Of a DNA stretch of 64,000 bases, positions 9,313 through 17,400 are shown piece after piece (within the stretch, counting starts at the first letter, position 1; each line of letters begins with the position of its first letter). The notes under the pieces were generated by a model. That model did no database searches. It was not told the DNA's origin and saw nothing but the letters and a program-made list of their open reading frames with translations. A program made the translations under genes and the position numbers. This DNA is from Longispora fulva (GTDB lineage: Bacteria > Actinomycetota > Actinomycetes > Mycobacteriales > Micromonosporaceae): assembly GCF_015751905.1 (NCBI RefSeq), contig NZ_JADOUF010000001.1:2852001-2916000 (forward strand). The letters are read 5' to 3'.

Positions 9313-9342
9313 ACCCTAGACTGAAATGATAATCATTTGCAA
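9313..9342 (-). promoter_or_regulatory. Probable promoter of the metallophore-like operon
   Basis: On the minus strand a TTGCAA (9342-9337) and a TAGGGT (9318-9313) are separated by 18 nt, a fair match to a vegetative -35/-10 pair. This places the transcript start near 9305 and leaves about 33 nt of leader before the ATG at 9272. The spacer holds a Fur-type palindrome, so bound repressor would exclude polymerase. Confidence 0.5.
9324..9338. promoter_or_regulatory. Fur/Zur-type operator (7-1-7 palindrome)
   Basis: AAATGATAATCATTT is a perfect inverted repeat of 7+1+7 bases in otherwise GC-rich DNA. Its central 13 bases equal the core of the classical Fur box. It does not resemble the actinobacterial DtxR/IdeR iron box. 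It lies inside the putative promoter of the ATP-grasp operon. A Fur-superfamily repressor (Zur, Fur or Nur) is the likely reader; which metal is sensed cannot be told from the site alone. A 10-base direct repeat (CTAGACTGAA) flanks it at 9316-9325 and 9343-9352. Confidence 0.75.
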
Positions 9343-9352
9343 CTAGACTGAA

Positions 9353-9722
9353 CGGGTGACCCCGGCGCGTCGATCGGAGAGGTTGATGTCCATACAGGAC
9401 GAAGAGTTGAAGCGAGGCTAGGCCTCACACGAGATCAGCACAAGAGGGCGTCACCATTACATATTCGTTATTTGATGACATTCGACTTCGTGCGTCACCC
9501 TCACCGTCCTGTCCGGCGGCGCGTGGTGGTGGGCCAGTCCGGTGGCCGCCGCCTGCCCGCTACAGGCCGGCGGTGGCCAGCGCGTCGGCCCGGTCGGGGT
9601 AACCGACGGCGGCATCCAGTCCCGGGGCAACCGGCCAGCGGCGGCTGTGCTGATTGTCAGCCGGGCACGTTTGTGCGTGCGACACTGCCTGTGACCAGGA
9701 TTTTCGTCCGCAAGGAGGCCGT
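9353..9722. other. Intergenic stretch between divergent operons with one tiny ORF
   Basis: No recognisable gene. One 11-codon ORF (9386-9421, plus strand, MSIQDEELKRG) follows a GGAGAGG sequence at a good distance, but it is too short to judge; it could be a leader peptide or the stump of a deleted gene. The rest (9422-9722) holds no protein I recognise on either strand. The AAGGAGG at 9712-9718 is the ribosome site of the next gene. Confidence 0.5.
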
Positions 9723-10022
9723 GTGGCTGTGGAGTTCAGGGGAACGGTCCGCCAGTGGCGCGACGACAAGCCTGGCGGCCTGGCGGTGGTGGACGTGCCC
9801 GCGGACCTCGTGGGCCAGTTGGGCGGACGCCGTCAGATGCGGGTGTCGGGCACCCTGGAAGGTGCCCCGTTCGCCGGAAGTACGATGCTGGTCGCCGGGG
9901 GCGGTCTGTGCGTGGGGGTGAGTCGCGCGGCATTGCGGGCGGCCGGCGCGTCGGTCGGCGACGACGTCGACCTGTCGATATCGCCGGCCGCTGGTGAGTC
10001 GGGCACACGTTCCCACGCGTGA
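9723..10022 (+). CDS. DUF1905 domain protein
   Basis: Small cytosolic protein of 99 aa made of one DUF1905 beta-barrel domain: VEFRGTVRQW near the start, then GGLAVVDVPADL, RMRVSGTLEG-like and GDDVDLSI strands. The family often precedes a YdeI/OmdA C-terminal region, which is absent here. The GTG at 9723 is preferred over an ATG at 9654 because AAGGAGG sits 4 nt upstream and homology starts here. A separate ribosome site and a gap of about 70 nt precede the next gene on the same strand. Function is unknown. Confidence 0.75.
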   Translation: MAVEFRGTVRQWRDDKPGGLAVVDVPADLVGQLGGRRQMRVSGTLEGAPFAGSTMLVAGGGLCVGVSRAALRAAGASVGDDVDLSISPAAGESGTRSHA

Positions 10023-10095
10023 CCGTCGACCGCCTGGCCTGCGGTCATCACCGGTGTCCAGCGCCGCGTATGGTTCGAGTGGAGAGGTTGACACC

Positions 10096-10542
10096 ATGGC
10101 TGTCGACGTCGTGACCGACATCCTGATCTCCCGATCGCCGGCTGAGGTCTCCGCTTACGCCGGGGACCCGGGCAACGCGCCAGAGTGGTATGCCAACATC
10201 ACCTCAGTCGCATGGCTGACGCCGCCGCCGCTCGCCGTCAGCTCCCGGCTGGCCTTCGTCGCCCACTTCCTCGGCCGCCGCCTCGCGTACACCTACGAGA
10301 TCGTCGAACTCGTCCCCGGTGAGCGTCTCGTCATGCGCACCGCCGAGGGGCCGTTCCCCATGGAGACGACATATGCCTGGGAAGCTGCCGGCGAGCACGG
10401 TACGCGCATGACGTTGCGCAACCGGGGCGAGCCCAGCGGCTTCGCCGCGATCAGTGCCCCGCTGATGGCCGCCGCGATGCGCCGCGCCAACCGCAAGGAT
10501 CTCGCGATGCTCAAAAGGATCCTGGAACGGTCGGGGCACTAA
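10096..10542 (+). CDS. SRPBCC (START-like) domain protein
   Basis: A 148-aa polyketide-cyclase/dehydrase-type SRPBCC protein. It opens with the usual VVTDILISRSPAEVSAYAGDP-like strand-helix, followed by the YEIVELVPGERLVMRT strands, and closes with a long amphipathic helix ending LKRILERSGH. Such proteins form a deep hydrophobic pocket for lipids or small ligands. The ATG at 10096 has GGAGAGG 8 nt upstream. A second, diverged SRPBCC gene lies 390 bp downstream at 10929. No partner gene points to a particular ligand. Confidence 0.82.
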   Translation: MAVDVVTDILISRSPAEVSAYAGDPGNAPEWYANITSVAWLTPPPLAVSSRLAFVAHFLGRRLAYTYEIVELVPGERLVMRTAEGPFPMETTYAWEAAGEHGTRMTLRNRGEPSGFAAISAPLMAAAMRRANRKDLAMLKRILERSGH

Positions 10543-10560
10543 AGGGACATACCTGACGAC

Positions 10561-10662
10561 TCATTCAAGCGGAGCGCCCCGGGGGCGGATTCTCGCAACC
10601 CTTCGCGGCGGCGTGTTTCCGGCGTAATACAGGGACACGTTGTTCACCCGTACCTCCGCCAT
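10561..10662 (-). pseudogene. Truncated alpha/beta-hydrolase start
   Basis: A 33-codon ORF with a very strong ribosome site (GGGGAGGAGGG just before the ATG at 10662). The first residues, MAEVRVNNVSLYYAG, look like the start of alpha/beta-hydrolases, but the reading then turns Arg/Pro-rich and stops. No hydrolase core (no GHSMGG-type elbow) is found downstream. I read it as the stump of a deleted gene. It could still be a genuine micro-protein. Confidence 0.4.
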
Positions 10663-10928
10663 GGCCCTCCTCCCCTGCGCATCGAGAAATCAGCGTCCGC
10701 GTCATCAGCGCGCCCGGCAGCCACCGCCAGCCTAGGTGCAGTCGGTGACAAACAATGTTGAAGTCGACATAATGGCGCAAGAGGTTCGTGGTCGCCTGCG
10801 AACATTGGTGCGATTTACGGCCGTGAACGGGCCGCCGGACGGGCGTTGAGGGGTCTCCACGGGGGGGTGCGGTTCTAGGCTGGAGATGACCGATGTCCTG
10901 GAATGTGGTGCCTGCCTGAGGGGGAGCC

Positions 10929-11360
10929 ATGGTCAGGTCTGCGGAGAGTGTCATCGTCGCCCGCCCGGCGGACGAGGTCTTTCGATATATCGCTGATCTC
11001 CGCAATGAGCCGAACTGGCATGTTGACATAGATTCGGTACCGTCGGATACGGACCCAGTCCCTGTAGTCGGGAAGGCCTACCCTCTGAAGTTCAAACCGT
11101 TCATGGGCAAAACTGACGGCACCTTCACCGCCCTCGAGGTCGAACCCGGTGCTCGGGTGGTGTACCGCGCTGACTTCGCTGGTCTTCAGCCGCAGATCAC
11201 CTACACGGTCGAGCCCGTAGGAGAGAGTGCGCGGTTCACCCGCGCCGTCGAGATGCGACCCACGGGCGTCAGGGTCCTCATGACACCGATGATGGCGGTC
11301 ATGGTTCCGCGCCGGAACAAGGTATTTGTGCAAAACCTCAAACAGGTACTCGAGTCCTGA
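10929..11360 (+). CDS. SRPBCC (START-like) domain protein
   Basis: A 143-aa SRPBCC protein: ESVIVARPADEVFRYIADL at the start (strand 1 and helix 1), NEPNWHVDIDSV, YPLKFKPFMGKTDGTFTALEVEPGARVVYR in the sheet, and a C-terminal helix RRNKVFVQNLKQVLES. The ATG follows GAGGGGGAGCC. It resembles the SRPBCC gene at 10096 in fold but differs clearly in sequence, so the two are not a recent duplication. A stand-alone gene with debris on both sides; the ligand is unknown. Confidence 0.82.
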   Translation: MVRSAESVIVARPADEVFRYIADLRNEPNWHVDIDSVPSDTDPVPVVGKAYPLKFKPFMGKTDGTFTALEVEPGARVVYRADFAGLQPQITYTVEPVGESARFTRAVEMRPTGVRVLMTPMMAVMVPRRNKVFVQNLKQVLES

Positions 11361-11531
11361 ACCTGCTCGCACAGGAGTGGATCGACGACTTGTTGCCGTA
11401 CCGGCGCGTCACGCCAAGGCTGCCGGCGATCCGGGTGCTAACCGGGCGATCCCTACCTGACGTGGCCTGACCACATCAGCATGCCGTGAGAACCGGGCCC
11501 GGGAGCCAGTGGGGCCTGAGATACTGACGAT

Positions 11532-11640
11532 GTGCTGTATTCCGTGGGAATCTGGACAGTGAAAGCCGGCCACGAGGAAGCATTCGTGGCCAGGTGGCAA
11601 GCCCTCGCGGACGGCGGCCGCCGAAATCCACCCCTGACAC
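11532..11640 (+). pseudogene. Antibiotic-biosynthesis-monooxygenase (ABM) domain fragment
   Basis: From a GTG at 11532 the first 30 codons read like the beginning of an ABM-domain protein (LYSVGIWTVKAGHEEAF, VARWQALA), then the frame dissolves into Arg/Pro-rich sequence. The remaining strands and helix of the ~100-aa domain are missing; the next gene starts in a different frame at 11705. This looks like a gene truncated by deletion. Confidence 0.5.
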
Positions 11641-11704
11641 CGGTCACCGGCCGCGCGGCTCGGTGTCCTGCGAGGGTCCGATCCGATGCCACTGGGGGCC
11701 TACA

Positions 11705-12394
11705 ATGGCGCGTTTCGCAGTAGCGTTTCCGGTACCGGCAAGCGTGCGCGACGATGCTGACCGGTTCGTCAACGAGGTCGCCGAGCGCCGCGAGGAGTGG
11801 CTGGCGTCGCGGCGACGGCTCGATGTGACCAGGGAGCGCGGTTGGCTGCAGGCCACACCGCAGGGTGACCTGTTCGTCCTCATGCTCGAAGGAACCGATC
11901 CGGTCGCCGGGAACGTCGCGTTCGCAGCCTCCCGGGAGCCGTTCGACGTTTGGTTCAAGGAACGCGCCGGGGCCATGATGGCCGTCGACTTCGATCAACC
12001 GATCCCGGTCCATCCGGAGCTGATCTACACCTCCGTGCCGGATGACAGCGCGGCTGAGCAGGCCGTCGCGGTCGCGATTCCCCTGTTGCCGGGCAAGACC
12101 GACGCGCACCGCCGGATCGCCGCCGAGGTCAACGGCCCACGCCGTGCGGGGTTCGACGCCTTCCACGAACACGCCGGAGTGACCGAGGACTGGTGGATCC
12201 AACCCACCCCGATGGGAGACCTTGTTCTCCTGTACCTCGAAAGTGATGATCTCGCCGCCGCGATGGCGCACCTGGCCCGGTCACGGGATGACACCGAGGT
12301 CTGGTTCAAGGAGGCAACCCTCGACACGGAGGGTATCGACTGGTCCGGACCTCCGCCGGCACTGCCCGAGCAACTGTTCGACTGGCGAGTCTGA
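11705..12394 (+). CDS. Tandem-duplicated small-domain protein of unknown function
   Basis: A 229-aa protein made of two similar halves. Half 1 (about 1-100) reads FAVAFPVPASVRDD ... GWLQATPQGDLFVLMLEGTD ... FDVWFKE. Half 2 (about 120-229) reads VAIPLLPGKTDAHR ... DWWIQPTPMGDLVLLYLESDD ... TEVWFKE. The shared WxQxTPxGDL and VWFKE blocks show an internal duplication. It recalls the DUF6176-type ferredoxin-like domains, but I am not certain. Each half has one clear hydrophobic strand pair, no signal peptide and no membrane segment. The ATG at 11705 is chosen because homology between the halves begins here. The function is unknown. Confidence 0.7.
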   Translation: MARFAVAFPVPASVRDDADRFVNEVAERREEWLASRRRLDVTRERGWLQATPQGDLFVLMLEGTDPVAGNVAFAASREPFDVWFKERAGAMMAVDFDQPIPVHPELIYTSVPDDSAAEQAVAVAIPLLPGKTDAHRRIAAEVNGPRRAGFDAFHEHAGVTEDWWIQPTPMGDLVLLYLESDDLAAAMAHLARSRDDTEVWFKEATLDTEGIDWSGPPPALPEQLFDWRV

Positions 12395-12488
12395 GCCTTC
12401 GACGACACCGTGGCGCAGCCGCGGCCGAACGACACGGGTGAGTACAGCTAGCAAGCACTGTCGGTGGTTGGTGTTATCGTCCCGCGTC

Positions 12489-13271
12489 ATGGTGGAGTTC
12501 GTTGGTGAAGATCTCACGGGTTCTTTGTTCCGGCTCACCCGGCTGAACGGCGTCGAGTTCCGCGGTTGCGAGTTCGCGGACACCCGGTTTCGGATCGTGG
12601 AGATGTCCGGCGTCACGATGCGGGGTGTGGAGCTGCACAATGTCGAGATCTCCGGTGACGTCGGAAACCTGAAGGTCAACGGGGTCGAAGTTAAAGCGCT
12701 CGTGGAGGCCGAGCTCGACCGGCGCTATCCCGAGCGGGCCAGGATGCGTCCGACTGACGCCGCTGGGTTCGGCGAGGCGTGGCAGGTCATCGAGCGGCTG
12801 TGGGACGGCTCTGTCGAACGGGCCCGCGGCCTGGATCCTGATCTGTTGCACGCCTCCGTTGACGGAGAGTGGTCGTTCATCGAGACGCTGCGGCACCTGG
12901 TGTTGGTCACCGACGGGTGGATCCGACGGACCGTCCTTCTCGATCCGTCGCCGTGGCACCCGCTGGGCCTGCCCTGGGACGACCCGGACGAGACGCGGGC
13001 CCTGCCCGCCGGCATCACCCGCGACCGCGACGCGCGGCCGACGCTCGACACCCTGCTCGACCTCCGTCGGGACCGGATGGCGACGGTCCGCGACATCGTC
13101 GCCGGCGTCTCCGACGAGTCCCTCGATGCCGAGACCACGCCGGTCGGGACTCCGGGGTGGCCGGAGTCTCGTAACCGTCGCCTGCGTGACGTACTGCTGC
13201 ACGTGTTTCACGAGGAGTGGGAGCATCGGCTCTACGCGGAGCGCGACCTCAACGCCCTGGAAGCGCATTAG
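12489..13271 (+). CDS. DinB-family protein with N-terminal pentapeptide-like repeats
   Basis: A 260-aa protein. Residues 1-60 form short five-residue turns rich in F/V at every fifth position (LFRLT, VEFRG, CEFAD, TRFRI, VTMRG), as in pentapeptide repeat helices. Residues 80-255 are a DinB/YfiT-like four-helix bundle with candidate metal-binding histidines in LRHLVLVTDGW and in FHEEWEHRLYAERDL near the C-terminus. DinB-type proteins are often thiol-dependent transferases or stress proteins. The ATG at 12489 gives the complete repeat region. No operon partner is evident. Confidence 0.78.
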   Translation: MVEFVGEDLTGSLFRLTRLNGVEFRGCEFADTRFRIVEMSGVTMRGVELHNVEISGDVGNLKVNGVEVKALVEAELDRRYPERARMRPTDAAGFGEAWQVIERLWDGSVERARGLDPDLLHASVDGEWSFIETLRHLVLVTDGWIRRTVLLDPSPWHPLGLPWDDPDETRALPAGITRDRDARPTLDTLLDLRRDRMATVRDIVAGVSDESLDAETTPVGTPGWPESRNRRLRDVLLHVFHEEWEHRLYAERDLNALEAH

Positions 13272-13547
13272 GGCAAGGAGTCTCGCTCGTGGTTACGCGA
13301 CCGGCGTCGCGGGGGTGAGCATCCCGATCATCGGCTCACTCGGCGACATCGTCATCGCGCTCGCCCTGCGTACGCCGGCGGCCAGGTACCCCGCGAGGGC
13401 CTCATGGTCGCCTGGCCCGGCGAGCGACGACTGATCGAACGACTCCTGGGTTGGTCGTTGGGCGGAGGCGGTCGTGGTGGCCGTCGATGCGGTGCGGATG
13501 TCGGTGCGAGCCGAGGACGGTTCCGTGCTGGCAGTCGATGGGCTTCC

Positions 13548-14107
13548 GTGGCCAGCGACTTGGCGGTCCCGCGCTGGCGCGCCCCGTTGGACACCCTGGC
13601 CGGCCTGTTGGTCGGGGCCAGGGCCGCCGACTACCTGGACGAGCCCGTCACCCAAGCCGCCCACATGCTCCGGGCCGCAGCTCTCGCCGAGTCCGCCGAT
13701 GCCCCCGACACCCAGATCGCCGCCGCGCTGCTGCACGACGTCAGCGACTTCACCGGCGCGGACCTGATGGCCGGCACCGACTACCGGCACTGCCAGGTCG
13801 GCGCGGACTGGCTCTCCCGATGGTTCCCGCCGGCCGTGACGGAGCCCGCCCGGCTGCACGTGGCGGCTAAGCGGTACCTGTGCACGGTGGATCCGGAGTA
13901 TCTGAGCCGACTGAAGGAGGCGTCGGTGTACGCGCGGCGGTGTAGAGCGAGCCGATGTCACCTGAGGTGGCCGCGTTCGAGGCGGAGCCGAATGCGGAGG
14001 CGGCGGTGGCGGCGCGGCGGTGGGATGACGGGGCGAAGGACCCGGGCGTCGTGACCGGGGACTTCGCGCATTTCCGGGCCGTGCTGGAGCGCGTGCTGCG
14101 CTACTAG
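13548..14107 (+). pseudogene. HD-domain phosphohydrolase-like gene with a frameshift
   Basis: From a GTG at 13548 the frame encodes an HD-superfamily domain: PVTQAAHMLRAA, then the metal-binding AALLHDVSDF and a further YRHCQVGADWL. At about 13940 the frame is lost. The expected C-terminal part, starting MSPEVAAFEAEP and ending FRAVLERVLRY, continues in another frame from 13954 to the stop at 14107. The two pieces together match the ~185-aa HD proteins linked to phosphonate-degradation operons. A frameshift, possibly with a small deletion, has therefore broken the gene. Nothing upstream (13272-13547) is recognisable. Confidence 0.65.
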
Positions 14108-14197
14108 CGTGGCCTTGCCGCGGGTCAGCGGTCCACAGTGTGGGCTGGTCCGATCCACGGGGTCGGAGTCGGTCCCTCGGAGAGCCCGCCCCGTACG

Positions 14198-14401
14198 CTA
14201 TAACTCGGGGCGCGACGTAGGGGACGGCCCGAATCCCCGGGGACTCCTCATCACGACGGCAATCAAACTGAAGATCCCGAAGGCTATGCCGAACATGAAG
14301 TACCTCTGAGGGTCGAGCCCCTTCCTCTGCGCAACCGCCTTCGCCAGGAATGCCGAAGTGAATCCCATGGCAACTATTGCGACCAAAACGAAGTCCGCCA
14401 T
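14198..14401 (-). CDS. Small membrane protein, candidate Rhs immunity protein
   Basis: A 67-aa protein with two predicted membrane helices: VLVAIVAMGFTSAFLAKAVA (residues about 4-23) and FMFGIAFGIFSLIAVVM (about 35-51). The ATG at 14401 has AAGGA 6 nt upstream. It is the first gene after the Rhs gene on the same strand, 63 bp away, which is the usual place for an immunity gene. A strong hairpin lies between the two, so it may have its own promoter or be read through. Membrane immunity proteins are typical for membrane-acting toxins, but here the role is inference from position. Confidence 0.6.
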   Translation of the reverse strand: MADFVLVAIVAMGFTSAFLAKAVAQRKGLDPQRYFMFGIAFGIFSLIAVVMRSPRGFGPSPTSRPEL

Positions 14402-14422
14402 ACTGGTTCCTTGTCGTAGCGA

Positions 14423-14458
14423 CTGCGGGTGGGTCCGAATTGTCGCGCCCACCCGCAG
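14423..14458 (-). terminator. Hairpin between the Rhs gene and its downstream membrane protein gene
   Basis: A perfect 11-bp inverted repeat (CTGCGGGTGGG / CCCACCCGCAG) with a 14-nt loop lies 7 nt after the Rhs stop. There is no long T-run, as is usual in high-GC actinomycetes. It would end or attenuate transcription between the toxin gene and the candidate immunity gene. Confidence 0.6.
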
Positions 14459-14464
14459 GTTAGC

Positions 14465-17400
14465 CTACATGGATTCGAAATCCTGCCACACCGAGGTCAC
14501 GGTAAATGCATCCCACGGCATGAAGAACATCCTCCGACGGTACTCCGTGATGTCCCTTTCGGTTCGGAACTCCAATTGCCCGTCGTTGAGTCGCGCGTAC
14601 GTCTGTTCCCGGTAACGGAATTGATACTTCACGTCGTGGATAGCCACCATGACGGTGCCGACTGGAGGACTCAACGCCCCTGCGGCCCATTTCACGCCCT
14701 CGCTGTACTTGTGGTCTTTGGTATCCATGAGATCAAATCCGTTACCCTCCCAGTCCGATACGCGAACATCTGACGATGTCGCCACGAGGACCCATGGTGT
14801 CTTTTTGGCCTTTTTCTGCGGGGCGCGGTTTCCAGCAAGCTTCGGAGGTGGTGTCGGTTGCGGGCTATGGAGACCGGGGCAAAAGAATTCACACAAAGAG
14901 ACTCCGGTACCGAAGCAGGCCTTCTGTAATGCGCAAGTGAGGGTATTGTCCTGACCCGTGCAGGGGCCGACAAAGCCTGGAGATCCGCATCCGTCCGAGG
15001 GCGTGTCGCGACATGATCCTCCGTTGCCGCAGCGCCATCCGTCTTCAGGTTCCCAAGGGTCACCGGCGTCGTCGTAGCCGCCGCACGGGCCATCATTGCA
15101 ATCCTCGTGATGCGAGCCGCCCGATGACGAGTTCCCGACTGGGCTGCATCCGTTTCCATCGTCTTCGCATAGCCCGGTTGGATCACTGCTCGTGGCCGGT
15201 GCATTGCTGGCGTAAGCAAATCCGTGCCAGCTTTGCGGGTCTGTGGCGTCGAAGACTGGGTCGACGGAGACGAAGCGGCCGGTTTTCGGGTTGTAGTCGC
15301 GGGCCCCGACGTGCACGAGGGCAGTGTCCGGGTCGTTCACGCCGTCCACGAACCCGTGTTCGGTCGGCCATACCGCTGTCGTGCCCCGGACACCGCCGAA
15401 CGGGTCAGTTCGCCGCCGCGTCACGGTCAGGTCGGTGGCTTTGACGCTGGCCTGGCCTGTGCCGTGGTGGTCGGTCACCATCCAGGCCAGTCCGCCTGAG
15501 GTGGTACGGACCGCGCCTGGGTACGTCCGGGTCGCTGTCGCGGCGGACGTCGGGGTGTTGGCGTGCAGTTCGGTCGTGCCGAGGTAGACCGTGGTGCCGG
15601 TGGTGTCCTTGCGCAGGATCCGGTTGCCGTCGGCGTCGTACACGTAGCTGGTGGTGGCCCCGCCGGATATCGCAATGGAGGCGAGTTTGCCCAGTTCGTT
15701 GAAGGTGTAGTTGGCGGAGTTGTGTGACTGGGTGTTGCCGGCCGCGTCGTAGCTGAGCGAGTCGGTGGTGACGGCCGTGCCGGTGCCGATCTTGGTGTCG
15801 ACCTTGGTGAGGCTGTGCGGGCGGAGCGCCTTGGCTGCCGGGTTGGTGTAGGTGCGGGTGGTGTCGGAGGCGCCGCTGAGGCCGTGCTTGAGCTCGGTCT
15901 TGCGGTTGCCGACGTTGTCGAAGGTGTAGGTGGTCCAGTACGGGTCCGCGCCGCCGATCACCCCGGCCGTCGGGCTGGCCTGGCAGGTGCTGGCGGTCGT
16001 GGTCCAGGATTCGGTCATCCGGCGCAGGCCGTCGTAGCCGAAGCACTGGTTGGCGATGACCGCGCCGGTCTTGTTCTCGTTGACTCCGGTCACGTTGCCG
16101 ACGGCGTCGTAGGCATAGATCTCGTTGTACTGCTCCTCGAACCCGCCGACGGCGCCGACCTTCTCGGTGTCGAGCTGCGACTTGGTGAGCCGGCCGGTGT
16201 ACTCCTCCCGGAAGGTGGTCGCCTTGATCTGCTTGCCGGCGGCACCCCTCACGCTCTGGTACAGCGCGCCGTCGTAGAAGTAGATGGCGTTGGCCAGGTA
16301 GGTATCCAGGCCGGTCGCGGAGATCTGCTGTCCGATCGAGTTGTAGCCGGAGCTCACCGTCTCTGCCGCCAGTCCACCGGCGGCCGGGTATCCGACCGTG
16401 GCCAGGGAACCGTCCGGCTTATACGTGGCCGTCGAGGTGTAGGTGCCGGCCAGGGTGCCCGCCGACGCCGGAATGGTCACTGAGTTGCCCAGCGGCCGAT
16501 AGCCATCGTCGTAGCCGGTCACCGCGGTGGTGTACGCGTCGGTGCCCTCGTACTTCGTTGACGAGGTGAGCTGCCCCTTGGCCACGGTGTCGTAGGTCCA
16601 GGACGCGTATCGGGTGCCGGCCAGGCTGTCTTTGAACACCCCGGTCTTGCGGCCCAGGTTGTCGTATCCGAACGCCAGCTTCACGTTGCGGGCATCGGTC
16701 GTGGTCAGGACCTGACCGGCGTCGTCGTAGGTCAGGTTGGTGGTGCCGGCGTCCGGGTCAGACTTCGTCTTCGCCCGGCCACGGATGTCGTAGCCGGTGG
16801 TCCACACGTTGCCGTCGGTGTCGGTGACTGTGGTCTGCCGGCCGAGGATGTCGTAGCCGAACGTCGAGTCCAGGAACGAGCCGGACACGACCGAGCCCTT
16901 GTACTGCCGAATCTTCGCCTTCCGGCCCCGCGCGTCGGCGTACACCGTGGTGGCGGTGCCACCTGCCGGCGGGGTGACGGTGACCGAATCACCGGTGTAG
17001 GACGTGCTGGTGACCAGCCCGGCGCCGACCTGGTTGTTGTTGCGGTCCAGCCCGGTGATGGTGTCGGTGACGGTGCGGCCCAGGTTGTCGTACCCGATGG
17101 CGTGTCTGGTCTTGACATCGGTGGCGAGGAAGGTCAGCAGGCCCCCGGATGGCGCGGCGGTCGCCTTGAACGTCGAGGTGGACGCGACCAGACCACGGGG
17201 ATCGTAAGCCGTGTCGTTGACCGCGTTCTTCCCGTCCTGGGTCGCGGTCTGGGTCTGTCTCGGCCGGAACAGCGAGTCATAGATCTCGTAGGACGAGACG
17301 GTGGACCCGTTCGGGATCAGCCGGCTGGTCTTCACCGATGGGACGGCGGAGTTCGACAAGGTGTACTCGTAGGCGATGTTCGCGGTCTGCGCGGTGGTGC

